DNA of 23,662 bases from CAZZKE01 sp964655005. GTDB taxonomy: Bacteria > Pseudomonadota > Alphaproteobacteria > Rhodospirillales > JABHCV01. Each line of letters opens with the position of its first letter. The stretch's first letter is position 1. The notes under the pieces were generated by a model. That model was not told the origin of the DNA. It ran no database searches and saw only the letters and a program-made list of their open reading frames with translations. A program made the translations under genes and the position numbers. The stretch covers positions 1 through 23,662 of the forward strand of contig CAZZKE010000044.1 of the NCBI GenBank assembly GCA_964655005.1. The letters are read 5' to 3'. Positions 1 to 6,876 of this stretch are shown in pieces.

Positions 1-64
1 GACAGTTCACTAATTAATAATTGCCGCCAGATGTATAGTTATGTTGTAAATTTAGTAAACTGTC
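1..64 (-). promoter_or_regulatory. Candidate leftward promoter flanked by inverted operator-like repeats
   Basis: On the minus strand a -35-like TTTACT (54-59) and a -10-like TATACA (32-37) are 16 bp apart, pointing to a gene beyond the left edge. The -35 lies inside one copy of the 13-bp inverted repeat (52-64). The other copy (1-13) would lie just downstream of the start site. Each copy contains AGT-NN-ACT, a partial dyad of the kind bound by dimeric TetR- or MarR-type repressors. The repeat and spacing are seen directly; the promoter and operator roles are inferred. Transposon end repeats are an alternative, but no transposase is visible. Confidence 0.35.
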
Positions 65-98
65 GCCGAAATTAGGTCGGGGTCTTGTTTTTTCGCTT
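1..98. other. AT-rich non-coding region downstream of hutC
   Basis: No credible gene lies between the window edge and the hutC stop. The first 64 bases are strikingly AT-rich for this DNA. They begin with GACAGTTCACTAA (1-13) and end with TTAGTAAACTGTC (52-64), which are inverted copies with one mismatch. I see no convincing Rho-independent terminator for hutFC: the only hairpin (CCGA/TCGG, 68-80) has a 4-bp stem, and its T-rich tail points the wrong way for the hut genes. Confidence 0.6.
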
Positions 99-839
99 TT
101 ATTGCCCCGGCGTAAACGTGCCGACCAGTTTGTGGCGGTCGCCGGGGTAGGCCAGGGTGACGAAGGTGATCGGCAGGTCGTCCAGCCAGGTCCTGCGTTC
201 GACGGCCAGGCAGGCGGCACCGGGCGGAATCGCCAGCATCGACGCCGTGTCATCGTCGGCATTGACGGCGCGGATGACGTGTTCGGCCCGCGACCAGGGC
301 ACATTTTCCAGCAGCCAGCGGCCCGGCGGGGTTTCTTTAAAAGTATCCGTGACACCGCCCGGGACCGCCGCCATGTTGATATGGCGCCGTTCCACCAGGA
401 CCGGCTCGCCGTCGCTTCGGTGCACACACAGGACATACAGCAACGGGGCGCCCGGCGCGACGCCCAGCCTTGCCGCCAGGTCCCGGTCGGCCCGGACCCG
501 GCGCCGTTCGAAAAGGGTATAGCCATAGGCCGCCCCGGCGGCGGTGACTTCGTCGCCGATATCGCGCAATTCCATCACCGCGTGTTCGGTGGTGCGGCGG
601 GCGACGAAGGTGCCGCGGCGGCGGTGACGCTTGACCAGGCCTTCCTCGGCGAGCATCCGCAGGGCCCGGTTGACGGTCATCCGCGAGGTACCGAAGCGGG
701 CCATGAAATCGTGTTCCGAAGGCAGCCGGGCGCCGGGGCCGTAACGGCCGAGCAGGATCGGGCGGGCGATGGCGCGCCTGATCTGGCGGTACAGCGGGCC
801 GTCGCCGTCCAGTTCAAATTCGGGCGGCTGCCGTGTCAT
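99..839 (-). CDS. hutC: Histidine utilisation repressor HutC (GntR family)
   Basis: This 246-residue protein is a GntR/HutC-family transcription factor. The N-terminal winged helix-turn-helix (about residues 12-80) contains LPSEHDFMARFGTSRMTVNR followed by an RRRGTFVA wing. The rest (about 95-240) is a UTRA ligand domain. In characterised HutC proteins urocanate binds this domain and releases the repressor from hut operators. That ligand is family knowledge, supported here by the position inside the hut locus. Its ATG overlaps the hutF stop (ATGA), so the two are probably translationally coupled and HutC would control its own operon through the operators at 2232-2289. The assignment rests on domain order and context; other HutC/FarR-subfamily regulators look similar, but none fits this locus better. 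Confidence 0.93.
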   Translation of the reverse strand: MTRQPPEFELDGDGPLYRQIRRAIARPILLGRYGPGARLPSEHDFMARFGTSRMTVNRALRMLAEEGLVKRHRRRGTFVARRTTEHAVMELRDIGDEVTAAGAAYGYTLFERRRVRADRDLAARLGVAPGAPLLYVLCVHRSDGEPVLVERRHINMAAVPGGVTDTFKETPPGRWLLENVPWSRAEHVIRAVNADDDTASMLAIPPGAACLAVERRTWLDDLPITFVTLAYPGDRHKLVGTFTPGQ

Positions 840-2212
840 TGATCGACGATACCCGCCAGCGCATCCCCATAGGCCCGCCTGACGGCGTCGCGCCGGTGAT
901 GGCGGCCTTCCGAAACCACCCGCACGCCGCCGACCCAGACATCATCGACGACACCGCTTCCGGCGGCGGCGAACAGCCAGCCGTCGAGCCAGCCGTCGCC
1001 TTGTCTGGCGGCCAGCGCCGGATGGTCGGCGTCGAGCGATAAAATATCGGCCCGGCAGCCGCTCGCCAGGGCGCCGATCCGGCGGCCCGAGGCCCGGGCA
1101 CCGCCGCTCAGCGCCATTTCATACAGCGCCCGCCCACTGGACCGGTGCGCCAGGGCCAGGCGGTTGCGGCCCCGGTCGCGCAGCCGCTGGGAATATTCCA
1201 GCCCGCGCAATTCTTCGGCCAGGCCGATCATCACATTGCTGTCGCTGCCGACGCCCAGACAGCCGCCATCCGCGAGATAGCGGACGCCATCGAAAATACC
1301 GTCGCCCAGATTGGCTTCGGTGACCGGACACACCCCGGCGACGGCGCCGCTGGCCGCCAGCGTACGGCGTTCGGCGTCATTCATATGGGTGGCGTGCAGC
1401 AGACACCAGCGGCGGTCGACGGCGGCGTTGCCGAACAGCCATTCGACCGGGCGGGCGCCCGACCAGGCCAGGCAGTCATCGACTTCCCCGGTTTGTTCGG
1501 CGATGTGAATGTGCACCGGGCCAGCACCGGCCAGCGCCACAATTTCGGTCAGGGTTTCGGGCGTTACGGCGCGCAGGGAATGCGGCGCGACGCCGGCCAC
1601 CGCATCGGGCAGCGCGGCGGCGGTTTCGGCGGCCCGCCCGAGCAGCCGGGCGAAGCTTTCCGGGTCGTTGATAAAGCGGCGCTGGCCATCGGTCGGCGCG
1701 GCCCCGCCGAAACCGCCGTTGGCGTAGAACACCGGCAGCAGGGTCAGGCCGATGCCGGTCGCGGCGGCGGCCTCGCCGATGGCCTCGCCCATGGCGCCCG
1801 GATCGTCGTAGGGGACGCCGGTCGCCTGATGATGCAAATAATGAAATTCGGCGACCGCGGTGAAGCCGGATTCGAGCATTTCCACATAGGCCAGGCCGGC
1901 GATGGCGGCCAGATCGGGCGGGGTCAGCCGGTCGAGGAAACGGTACATCAGCCGCCGCCAGGTCCAGAAGCTGTCATCGGCCCCGTTGTTATCGGAAGCG
2001 CGCCTTTCGGCCAGCCCGGCCATGGCCCGCTGGAAGGCGTGACTGTGCAGGTTAGGCATACCTGGAACGGCGATCCGTCCGCAAAAATCGGCGCTGTCGG
2101 GCCCGGCGTTTTCGACCAGCGAGGTCAGCCATCCCGCCGCATCCATATCGATCAGGACATCCCTGGCCCAGCCATCCGGCAACAGGGCATTTTTGAAAAA
2201 CAAGCGCGTCAT
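836..2212 (-). CDS. hutF: Formimidoylglutamate deiminase HutF
   Basis: This 458-residue amidohydrolase-superfamily enzyme hydrolyses N-formimino-L-glutamate to N-formyl-L-glutamate and ammonia in the cytoplasm. Metal and catalytic positions are visible: PNLHSHAFQ with H56 and H58, HIHIAEQ with H234 and H236, HATHMN with H273 and H276, and GSDSN with D324. HSHAFQ and the length (about 450 residues) fit HutF rather than HutI or guanine deaminase. The ATG at 2212 is about 20 nt from the predicted transcription start, with only a weak ribosome-binding site. It is first in a leftward hutF-hutC pair. HutF presence means the five-step route, which needs an N-formylglutamate deformylase (HutG); none is encoded in this window. 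Confidence 0.95.
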   Translation of the reverse strand: MTRLFFKNALLPDGWARDVLIDMDAAGWLTSLVENAGPDSADFCGRIAVPGMPNLHSHAFQRAMAGLAERRASDNNGADDSFWTWRRLMYRFLDRLTPPDLAAIAGLAYVEMLESGFTAVAEFHYLHHQATGVPYDDPGAMGEAIGEAAAATGIGLTLLPVFYANGGFGGAAPTDGQRRFINDPESFARLLGRAAETAAALPDAVAGVAPHSLRAVTPETLTEIVALAGAGPVHIHIAEQTGEVDDCLAWSGARPVEWLFGNAAVDRRWCLLHATHMNDAERRTLAASGAVAGVCPVTEANLGDGIFDGVRYLADGGCLGVGSDSNVMIGLAEELRGLEYSQRLRDRGRNRLALAHRSSGRALYEMALSGGARASGRRIGALASGCRADILSLDADHPALAARQGDGWLDGWLFAAAGSGVVDDVWVGGVRVVSEGRHHRRDAVRRAYGDALAGIVDQ

Positions 2213-2231
2213 GACGGATATCCCGAGCCTA

Positions 2232-2247
2232 TTAATTGTCTATACAA
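2232..2247 (-). promoter_or_regulatory. HutC operator, hutF side
   Basis: TTAATTGTCTATACAA contains the imperfect dyad TTGT-CTAT-ACAA (2236-2247) and covers the predicted hutF -10 box. It is the exact reverse complement of the site at 2274-2289. Binding by HutC is inferred from position and from the TGTA/TACA-type dyads known for HutC operators. Confidence 0.8.
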
Positions 2248-2273
2248 AAGAACTTGCGCCGTGTCCAGATCAA

Positions 2274-2289
2274 TTGTATAGACAATTAA
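2274..2289 (+). promoter_or_regulatory. HutC operator, hutI side
   Basis: TTGTATAGACAATTAA contains the dyad TTGT-ATAG-ACAA (2274-2285) and covers the predicted hutI -10 box. It matches the site at 2232-2247 over 16 of 16 bases in inverted orientation. The dyad centres are 38 bp apart, so repression of both operons by HutC dimers, perhaps acting together, is a reasonable inference. Confidence 0.8.
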
Positions 2290-2318
2290 ATTGAAGGATC
2301 GCGAAAGGATCACCCGGC

Positions 2319-3539
2319 ATGGCGATCAAGGTTGACCGGATCTGGCGTAACGCCCGCCTGGCGACCATGCGCGCCGAGGCCGGCGCGACCGATCCATACG
2401 GGATGATCGCACCCGGCACCATCGCCGCCACCGGTGGCCGCATCGTCTGGGCCGGGCCGGACGGCGAAACCCCGGCCATGGATGCCGCCGAGGAATTCGA
2501 CCTGGAGGGCCGCCTGGTAACGCCGGGGCTGATCGACTGCCACAGCCATCTGGTCCATGCCGGCAATCGCGCCGGCGAATTCGAGCAACGCCTGAACGGG
2601 CGTTCGTATCAGGAGATTGCCGCCGCCGGCGGTGGTATTCTGTCGACCGTTGCCGCCACCCGCGCCGCCGGTCGCGATGAGCTGGCGCGGCAATCGCGAC
2701 CCCGCCTGAAGGCCCTGATCGCCGAGGGCGTGACCACCGTTGAAATCAAGTCGGGCTATGGCCTGGACGCCGCCAACGAAGCCAAGATGCTGCGGGTGGC
2801 CCGCCTGTTGGGGGCCGAACGAAAGGTTCGCGTCAGGACCACCTTCCTTGGCGCCCACGCCCTGCCGCCGGAAGCCGGCGGCGACAAGGATGCCTATATC
2901 GACGCCGTCTGCCGCCAACAACTGCCGGCCATCGCCGCCGCCGGACTGGCCGACGCGGTCGATGGATTCTGCGACGGTATCGCCTTTTCCGCCGCGCAAA
3001 TCCGCCGCGTGTTCGCCACCGCCCGGAGCCTGGGCCTGCCGGTCAAGCTGCATGCCGAACAGTTGGGCAACCATGGCGGGGCGGCCCTGGCGGCGGAATT
3101 CGGCGCCCTGTCGGCGGACCATCTGGAATACCTGGACCGGGCCGGGGCCGCCGCCATGGCCGCCGCCGGCACCGTCGCCGTGCTGCTGCCGGGGGCCTTT
3201 TATTTCCTGCGCCAGACCCAGCCGCCGCCACTGGATTTGTTGCGCCACCACGGTGTCGCCATCGCCGTGGCGACGGACTGCAATCCCGGATCGTCGCCGC
3301 TGACTTCCATCCTGAGCGCCCTTAACATGGCCTGCACGCTGTTCCGCCTGACCCCGGCAGAGGCGCTTGCCGGGGTCACCCGCAACGCCGCCGCGGCACT
3401 TGGCCTGAACCTTGAATTGGGAACTATTGAAGAGGGCCGGTCTTGCGATCTGGCGATCTGGAACGTCGAGCAGCCGGTCGAACTGACCGCCGCCATCGGT
3501 TTCAACCCATTGTTCAAACGTATCTGGAAAGCCACATGA
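2319..3539 (+). CDS. hutI: Imidazolonepropionase HutI
   Basis: This 406-residue metal-dependent amidohydrolase opens the ring of 4-imidazolone-5-propionate to give N-formimino-L-glutamate, the third step of histidine degradation. Family signatures are clear: TPGLIDCHSHLVHAGNR with metal ligands H75 and H77, TVEIKSGYGLD in the barrel, KLHAEQLG with H245, SADHLEYL with H268, and ATDCNPGSSP with the catalytic D320. The length matches the family (about 400-410). The ATG at 2319 is preceded by AAGGA with 9-nt spacing. It is the first gene of the rightward hutI-hutH-hutU operon, and its TGA overlaps the hutH ATG. Expression is probably controlled by HutC through the operator over its promoter. Confidence 0.96.
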   Translation: MAIKVDRIWRNARLATMRAEAGATDPYGMIAPGTIAATGGRIVWAGPDGETPAMDAAEEFDLEGRLVTPGLIDCHSHLVHAGNRAGEFEQRLNGRSYQEIAAAGGGILSTVAATRAAGRDELARQSRPRLKALIAEGVTTVEIKSGYGLDAANEAKMLRVARLLGAERKVRVRTTFLGAHALPPEAGGDKDAYIDAVCRQQLPAIAAAGLADAVDGFCDGIAFSAAQIRRVFATARSLGLPVKLHAEQLGNHGGAALAAEFGALSADHLEYLDRAGAAAMAAAGTVAVLLPGAFYFLRQTQPPPLDLLRHHGVAIAVATDCNPGSSPLTSILSALNMACTLFRLTPAEALAGVTRNAAAALGLNLELGTIEEGRSCDLAIWNVEQPVELTAAIGFNPLFKRIWKAT

Positions 3540-5089
3540 ATAATCGGACCGTCATCATCGAACCGGCCCGGACGATCCTGGAGCAATGGCGGGATATTTA
3601 TTCCGGCGCCGCCTGGACGGTATCGGAAACCGCCCGGCCCCAGGTCGATAAAGCCGCCCGCATAGTCGCCGGCATCGTCGCCACGGAAGACACCGTCTAT
3701 GGCGTCAACACCGGGTTCGGCAAACTGGCGCACCACCGCATCGCCGACGGTGACCTGGCGACGCTACAGCAGAACCTGATCGCCTCGCACGCCATCGGCT
3801 TCGGCCCGCCGCTGCCGGGGGCAGTCGTGCGGCTGATCGTGGCCCTTAAGGTCGGCAGCCTGGCGCGGGGCAATTCGGGCGTCCGCTGGTCGGTGATCGC
3901 GGCCCTGCAAGGCATGATCGAACATCATATCCTGCCGGTCATTCCGGCCCAGGGATCGGTCGGCGCGTCCGGCGATCTGGCCCCCCTGGCGCATATGGCG
4001 GCGGCGTTGACCGGTATCGGCGAGGTGACTTTCCGGGGCCGGACCTGCCCGGCGGCGGCGGCCCTGGCCGAGGCCGGTTTGAGCCCGGTCCGGCTGGCCC
4101 CGAAAGAAGGCCTGGCGCTGATTAACGGCACCCAGGTTTCGACCGCGCTGGCCCTGGCCGGGCTGTTCGGGATCGAACGCCTGTTCCACGCCGCCCTGAT
4201 CGCCGGCGCCCTTACGGTCGATGCGACGCTGGCTTCCGATACCCCGTTTCAGGCCCGCATCCACGCCCTGCGCGGGCAACCGGGCCAGCTTGATGTCGCC
4301 GCCTCGCTGCAGGCGTTGCTTGCCGGCAGCGGCATTCGCCAGTCGCACGCCCGGTGCGGCCGGGTTCAGGACCCTTATTCATTGCGCTGCCAGCCGCAGG
4401 TCATGGGGGCCTGCCTGGACCTGTTGCGCAGCGCCGCCCGAACGCTGGAGATCGAGGCCGTCGCAGTGACCGACAATCCACTGGTCTTTGCCGATACCGG
4501 CGAAGTGGTCTCCGGCGGCAACTTCCACGCCGAACCGGTCGCCTTCGCCGCCGACATGATGGCCATGGCGGCGGCCGAGATCGGCTCCATATCCGAACGC
4601 CGCACGGCGATGCTGATCGACGCCGCCCTGAGTGGCGGCCTGCCGGCCTTCCTGACCCATGCGCCGGGGATCAATTCGGGCTTTATGATCGCCCACGTCA
4701 CGGCGGCGGCGCTGACTTCGGAAAACAAGCAACGCGCCCACCCCGCCAGCATCGACAGCCTGCCGACTTCGGCCAATCAGGAAGACCATGTTTCGATGGC
4801 CACCCACGCCGCCCGGCGGTTGCTCGACATGGCCGACAACCTGGCCGGAATTATCGCCATCGAATTACTGTGCGCCGCCCAGGGCATCGATTTTCGCCGG
4901 CCGCTGGAAACCAGCCCGCGACTGGCCCGCGCCCACCGGGCGGTGCGCCGGGTCGTGCCCCATCTGGATGACGACCGCTTCCTGGCCCCGGACCTGGAAC
5001 GCGCCCGGGCGCTGGTCCAAGGCGGCGAATTGAGCGCCGCCGCCGGACCGGACGCCCTGCCTTGTATCCTGTCAGGAGAACAATCATGA
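3536..5089 (+). CDS. hutH: Histidine ammonia-lyase HutH
   Basis: This 517-residue enzyme removes ammonia from L-histidine to give trans-urocanate, the first step of the pathway and the source of the HutC inducer. The Ala-Ser-Gly triad that cyclises into the MIO cofactor is at 144-146 within GSVGASGDLAPLAHMA. Other family motifs are YGVNTGFGKL (catalytic Tyr near 55), LINGTQ, and QDPYSLRCQPQVMG. The frame is open further upstream, but the ATG at 3536 overlaps the hutI stop (ATGA) and gives the usual family length of about 510, so it is preferred. Its own TGA overlaps the hutU ATG. Phenylalanine ammonia-lyase relatives share the fold; the hut context settles the substrate. Confidence 0.97.
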   Translation: MNNRTVIIEPARTILEQWRDIYSGAAWTVSETARPQVDKAARIVAGIVATEDTVYGVNTGFGKLAHHRIADGDLATLQQNLIASHAIGFGPPLPGAVVRLIVALKVGSLARGNSGVRWSVIAALQGMIEHHILPVIPAQGSVGASGDLAPLAHMAAALTGIGEVTFRGRTCPAAAALAEAGLSPVRLAPKEGLALINGTQVSTALALAGLFGIERLFHAALIAGALTVDATLASDTPFQARIHALRGQPGQLDVAASLQALLAGSGIRQSHARCGRVQDPYSLRCQPQVMGACLDLLRSAARTLEIEAVAVTDNPLVFADTGEVVSGGNFHAEPVAFAADMMAMAAAEIGSISERRTAMLIDAALSGGLPAFLTHAPGINSGFMIAHVTAAALTSENKQRAHPASIDSLPTSANQEDHVSMATHAARRLLDMADNLAGIIAIELLCAAQGIDFRRPLETSPRLARAHRAVRRVVPHLDDDRFLAPDLERARALVQGGELSAAAGPDALPCILSGEQS

Positions 5090-6792
5090 CCACCACCCCC
5101 AGCCGAACCAACACCCGGGAAATCCGCAGCCCGCGGGGCCCGGAACTAAGCGCCAAAAGCTGGCTGACCGAGGCGCCCCTGCGGATGCTGATGAACAACC
5201 TTGATCCGGAAGTCGCCGAGAAACCGGACGAACTGGTCGTCTACGGCGGCATCGGCCGCGCCGCCCGCGACTGGCAGGCCTTCGATACCATCGTCGAAAG
5301 CCTGAGGGGGCTGGATGAAGACGAGACGCTGATAGTCCAGTCCGGCAAGCCGGTCGGCATCTTCCGCACCCACCGGGACGCCCCCCGGGTGCTGATCGCC
5401 AATTCCAACCTGGTGCCCGCATGGGCCACCTGGGAACACTTCAACGAACTCGACCGCAAGGGCCTGATGATGTACGGCCAGATGACGGCGGGATCGTGGA
5501 TTTATATCGGCTCGCAGGGCATCGTCCAGGGCACCTACGAGACCTTTGTCGAGATGGCCCGCCAGCATTACGGCGGCGACCTTGCCGGCAAATGGATACT
5601 GACCGGCGGCCTGGGTGGCATGGGTGGGGCGCAACCGCTGGCCGCGACCATGGCCGGGGCCTCGATGATCGCCGTCGAATGCCGCCCCAGCCGCATCGAG
5701 GCCCGCCTGCGCAACGGCTATCTGGACGCCCAGGCCGCCACCATCGACGCGGCGCTGGCGATAATCGAAACGGCCCACGGCGAGGGCCGGGCGGTATCCG
5801 TCGGCCTGCAGGGCAACGCCGCCGATGTCTTCCCGGAAATGCTGAAGCGCGGCATCCGCCCCGACGCCGTTACCGACCAGACCAGCGCCCACGACCCGCT
5901 GAACGGTTATCTGCCGCAGGGCTGGTCGCTGGCGCAATGGGAACAAACCATCGCCCGCGACCCGGCGGCGGTGGTCGAGGCCGCCAAGCGTTCCATGGCG
6001 GTCCAGGTCTCGGCCATGCTCGGGTTCCGGGAACGGGGCATCCCGACCTTCGATTACGGCAATAACATTCGCCAGATGGCCCGCGAGGCGGGGCTTGAAA
6101 ACGCCTTCGATTTCCCCGGCTTCGTGCCGGCCTATATCCGCCCGCTGTTTTGCCGGGGTGTCGGCCCGTTCCGCTGGGTGGCGTTGTCGGGCGATCCCGA
6201 AGACATTTACAAAACCGACGCCAGGGTGAAGGAACTGATGCCCGACAACCCGCACCTGCACAACTGGCTGGACATGGCCCGCGAGCGGATCCGGTTTCAG
6301 GGCCTGCCGTCGCGGATTTGCTGGGTCGGCCTGGGCGACCGCCACCGCCTGGGCCTGGCGTTCAATGAAATGGTCGCCTCGGGCGAGCTCAAGGCGCCGC
6401 TGGTAATTGGCCGCGACCACCTGGATTCGGGTTCGGTGGCCAGCCCCAACCGCGAGACCGAGGCCATGCGGGACGGCTCCGACGCGGTATCGGACTGGCC
6501 GCTGCTAAACGCGTTGATCAGTTGCGCTTCGGGCGCCACCTGGGTCAGCATCCATCACGGCGGCGGTGTCGGCATGGGCTTTTCCCAGCATGCCGGCATG
6601 GTCATTGTCGCCGACGGCACCGACGACGCCGCCCGGCGGTTGCAACGGGTGCTGTGGAACGACCCGGCATCGGGGGTCATGCGCCACGCCGACGCCGGCT
6701 ACCCGGACGCCATCGCCTGCGCCAAAGAGCAGGGCCTGAAACTGCCGTCGCTGGGAATCGGCCTGGCCGACAAAACGCCCGCAAGGACCTGA
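5086..6792 (+). CDS. hutU: Urocanate hydratase HutU
   Basis: This 568-residue urocanase adds water to urocanate using tightly bound NAD as an electrophile, giving 4-imidazolone-5-propionate. Visible signatures are the glycine-rich TGGLGGMGGAQPLA (about 173-186), LFCRGVGPFRW (C356), RICWVG with C412 at the place of the essential cysteine of Pseudomonas putida urocanase (C410), and the C-terminal HHGGGVGMGFSQHAGMV. The start chosen is the ATG at 5086, overlapping the hutH stop and preceded by AGGAGA at 5074-5079. An upstream in-frame start would add eight residues without a better ribosome-binding site. The first 20 residues are an unconserved polar tail. It closes the hutIHU operon; the next gene, 84 bp downstream, is glutamate dehydrogenase. 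Confidence 0.97.
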   Translation: MTTTPSRTNTREIRSPRGPELSAKSWLTEAPLRMLMNNLDPEVAEKPDELVVYGGIGRAARDWQAFDTIVESLRGLDEDETLIVQSGKPVGIFRTHRDAPRVLIANSNLVPAWATWEHFNELDRKGLMMYGQMTAGSWIYIGSQGIVQGTYETFVEMARQHYGGDLAGKWILTGGLGGMGGAQPLAATMAGASMIAVECRPSRIEARLRNGYLDAQAATIDAALAIIETAHGEGRAVSVGLQGNAADVFPEMLKRGIRPDAVTDQTSAHDPLNGYLPQGWSLAQWEQTIARDPAAVVEAAKRSMAVQVSAMLGFRERGIPTFDYGNNIRQMAREAGLENAFDFPGFVPAYIRPLFCRGVGPFRWVALSGDPEDIYKTDARVKELMPDNPHLHNWLDMARERIRFQGLPSRICWVGLGDRHRLGLAFNEMVASGELKAPLVIGRDHLDSGSVASPNRETEAMRDGSDAVSDWPLLNALISCASGATWVSIHHGGGVGMGFSQHAGMVIVADGTDDAARRLQRVLWNDPASGVMRHADAGYPDAIACAKEQGLKLPSLGIGLADKTPART

Positions 6793-6875
6793 TGGCGCTT
6801 GTAACTTGCCGGCAAGGATATATCATCCGCTATCGTGGCGAAGTTATTTCCATGCTAATCGGGAGCAGGTATTGA
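6792..6875 (+). CDS. Possible 27-residue leader or small protein between hutU and gdh
   Basis: An ATG at 6792 overlaps the hutU stop (TGATG) and opens a 27-codon frame ending in TGA at 6873-6875, one base before the glutamate dehydrogenase ATG. AAGGA lies 4 nt upstream, a short but usable spacing. The peptide has four arginines, three tyrosines and several isoleucines, with no single-residue run of the attenuator type. Arguments against it are the lack of a recognisable family and the possibility that the gap is simply a promoter. What is seen is only an open frame with tidy borders; translation is unproven. Confidence 0.25.
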   Translation: MALVTCRQGYIIRYRGEVISMLIGSRY

Positions 6876-6876
6876 A
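6793..6876 (+). promoter_or_regulatory. hutU-gdh intergenic region with palindrome and possible promoter
   Basis: CTTGCCGGCAAG (6805-6816) is a perfect 12-bp palindrome. It lies between a -35-like TTGTAA (6799-6804) and a -10-like TATCAT (6821-6826) 16 bp apart. A loop-free palindrome without a T-tract suits an operator better than a terminator. This could give gdh its own regulated promoter as well as read-through from hut. The gdh ribosome-binding site is GGAG/AGG at 6862-6869. Palindrome and spacing are seen; function is inferred. Confidence 0.35.

Larger units (their letters stand above)
2213..2318. promoter_or_regulatory. Divergent hutF/hutI control region
   Basis: Two promoters overlap back to back. 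Leftward (hutF): TGGACA (2262-2267), 17 bp, TATAGA (2239-2244). Rightward (hutI): TTGCGC (2254-2259), 17 bp, TATAGA (2277-2282). The layout is symmetric about 2260.5, the centre of the operator repeat. Predicted starts near 2232 and 2289 give leaders of about 20 and 30 nt. hutI has an AAGGA ribosome-binding site at 2305-2309. Box spacing is read from sequence; start sites are inferred. Confidence 0.75.

Noticed and set aside
68..94. CCGA/TCGG hairpin with T-rich tail as a hutFC terminator
   Set aside because: The stem is only 4 bp and the T-rich tail is on the plus strand, the wrong orientation for hutFC.
1145..2281. Long open frame on the plus strand opposite hutF (and similar long antisense frames opposite hutI, gdh, purH and the dehydratase gene)
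   Set aside because: They mirror GC-rich third-codon positions of the real genes, are rich in Gly/Arg/Ala/Pro, show no domain and have no ribosome-binding site.
3443..3535. N-terminal extension of HutH by 31 codons
   Set aside because: It lies inside hutI, is arginine-rich and not family-like; the ATG at 3536 overlaps the hutI stop and gives the normal length.
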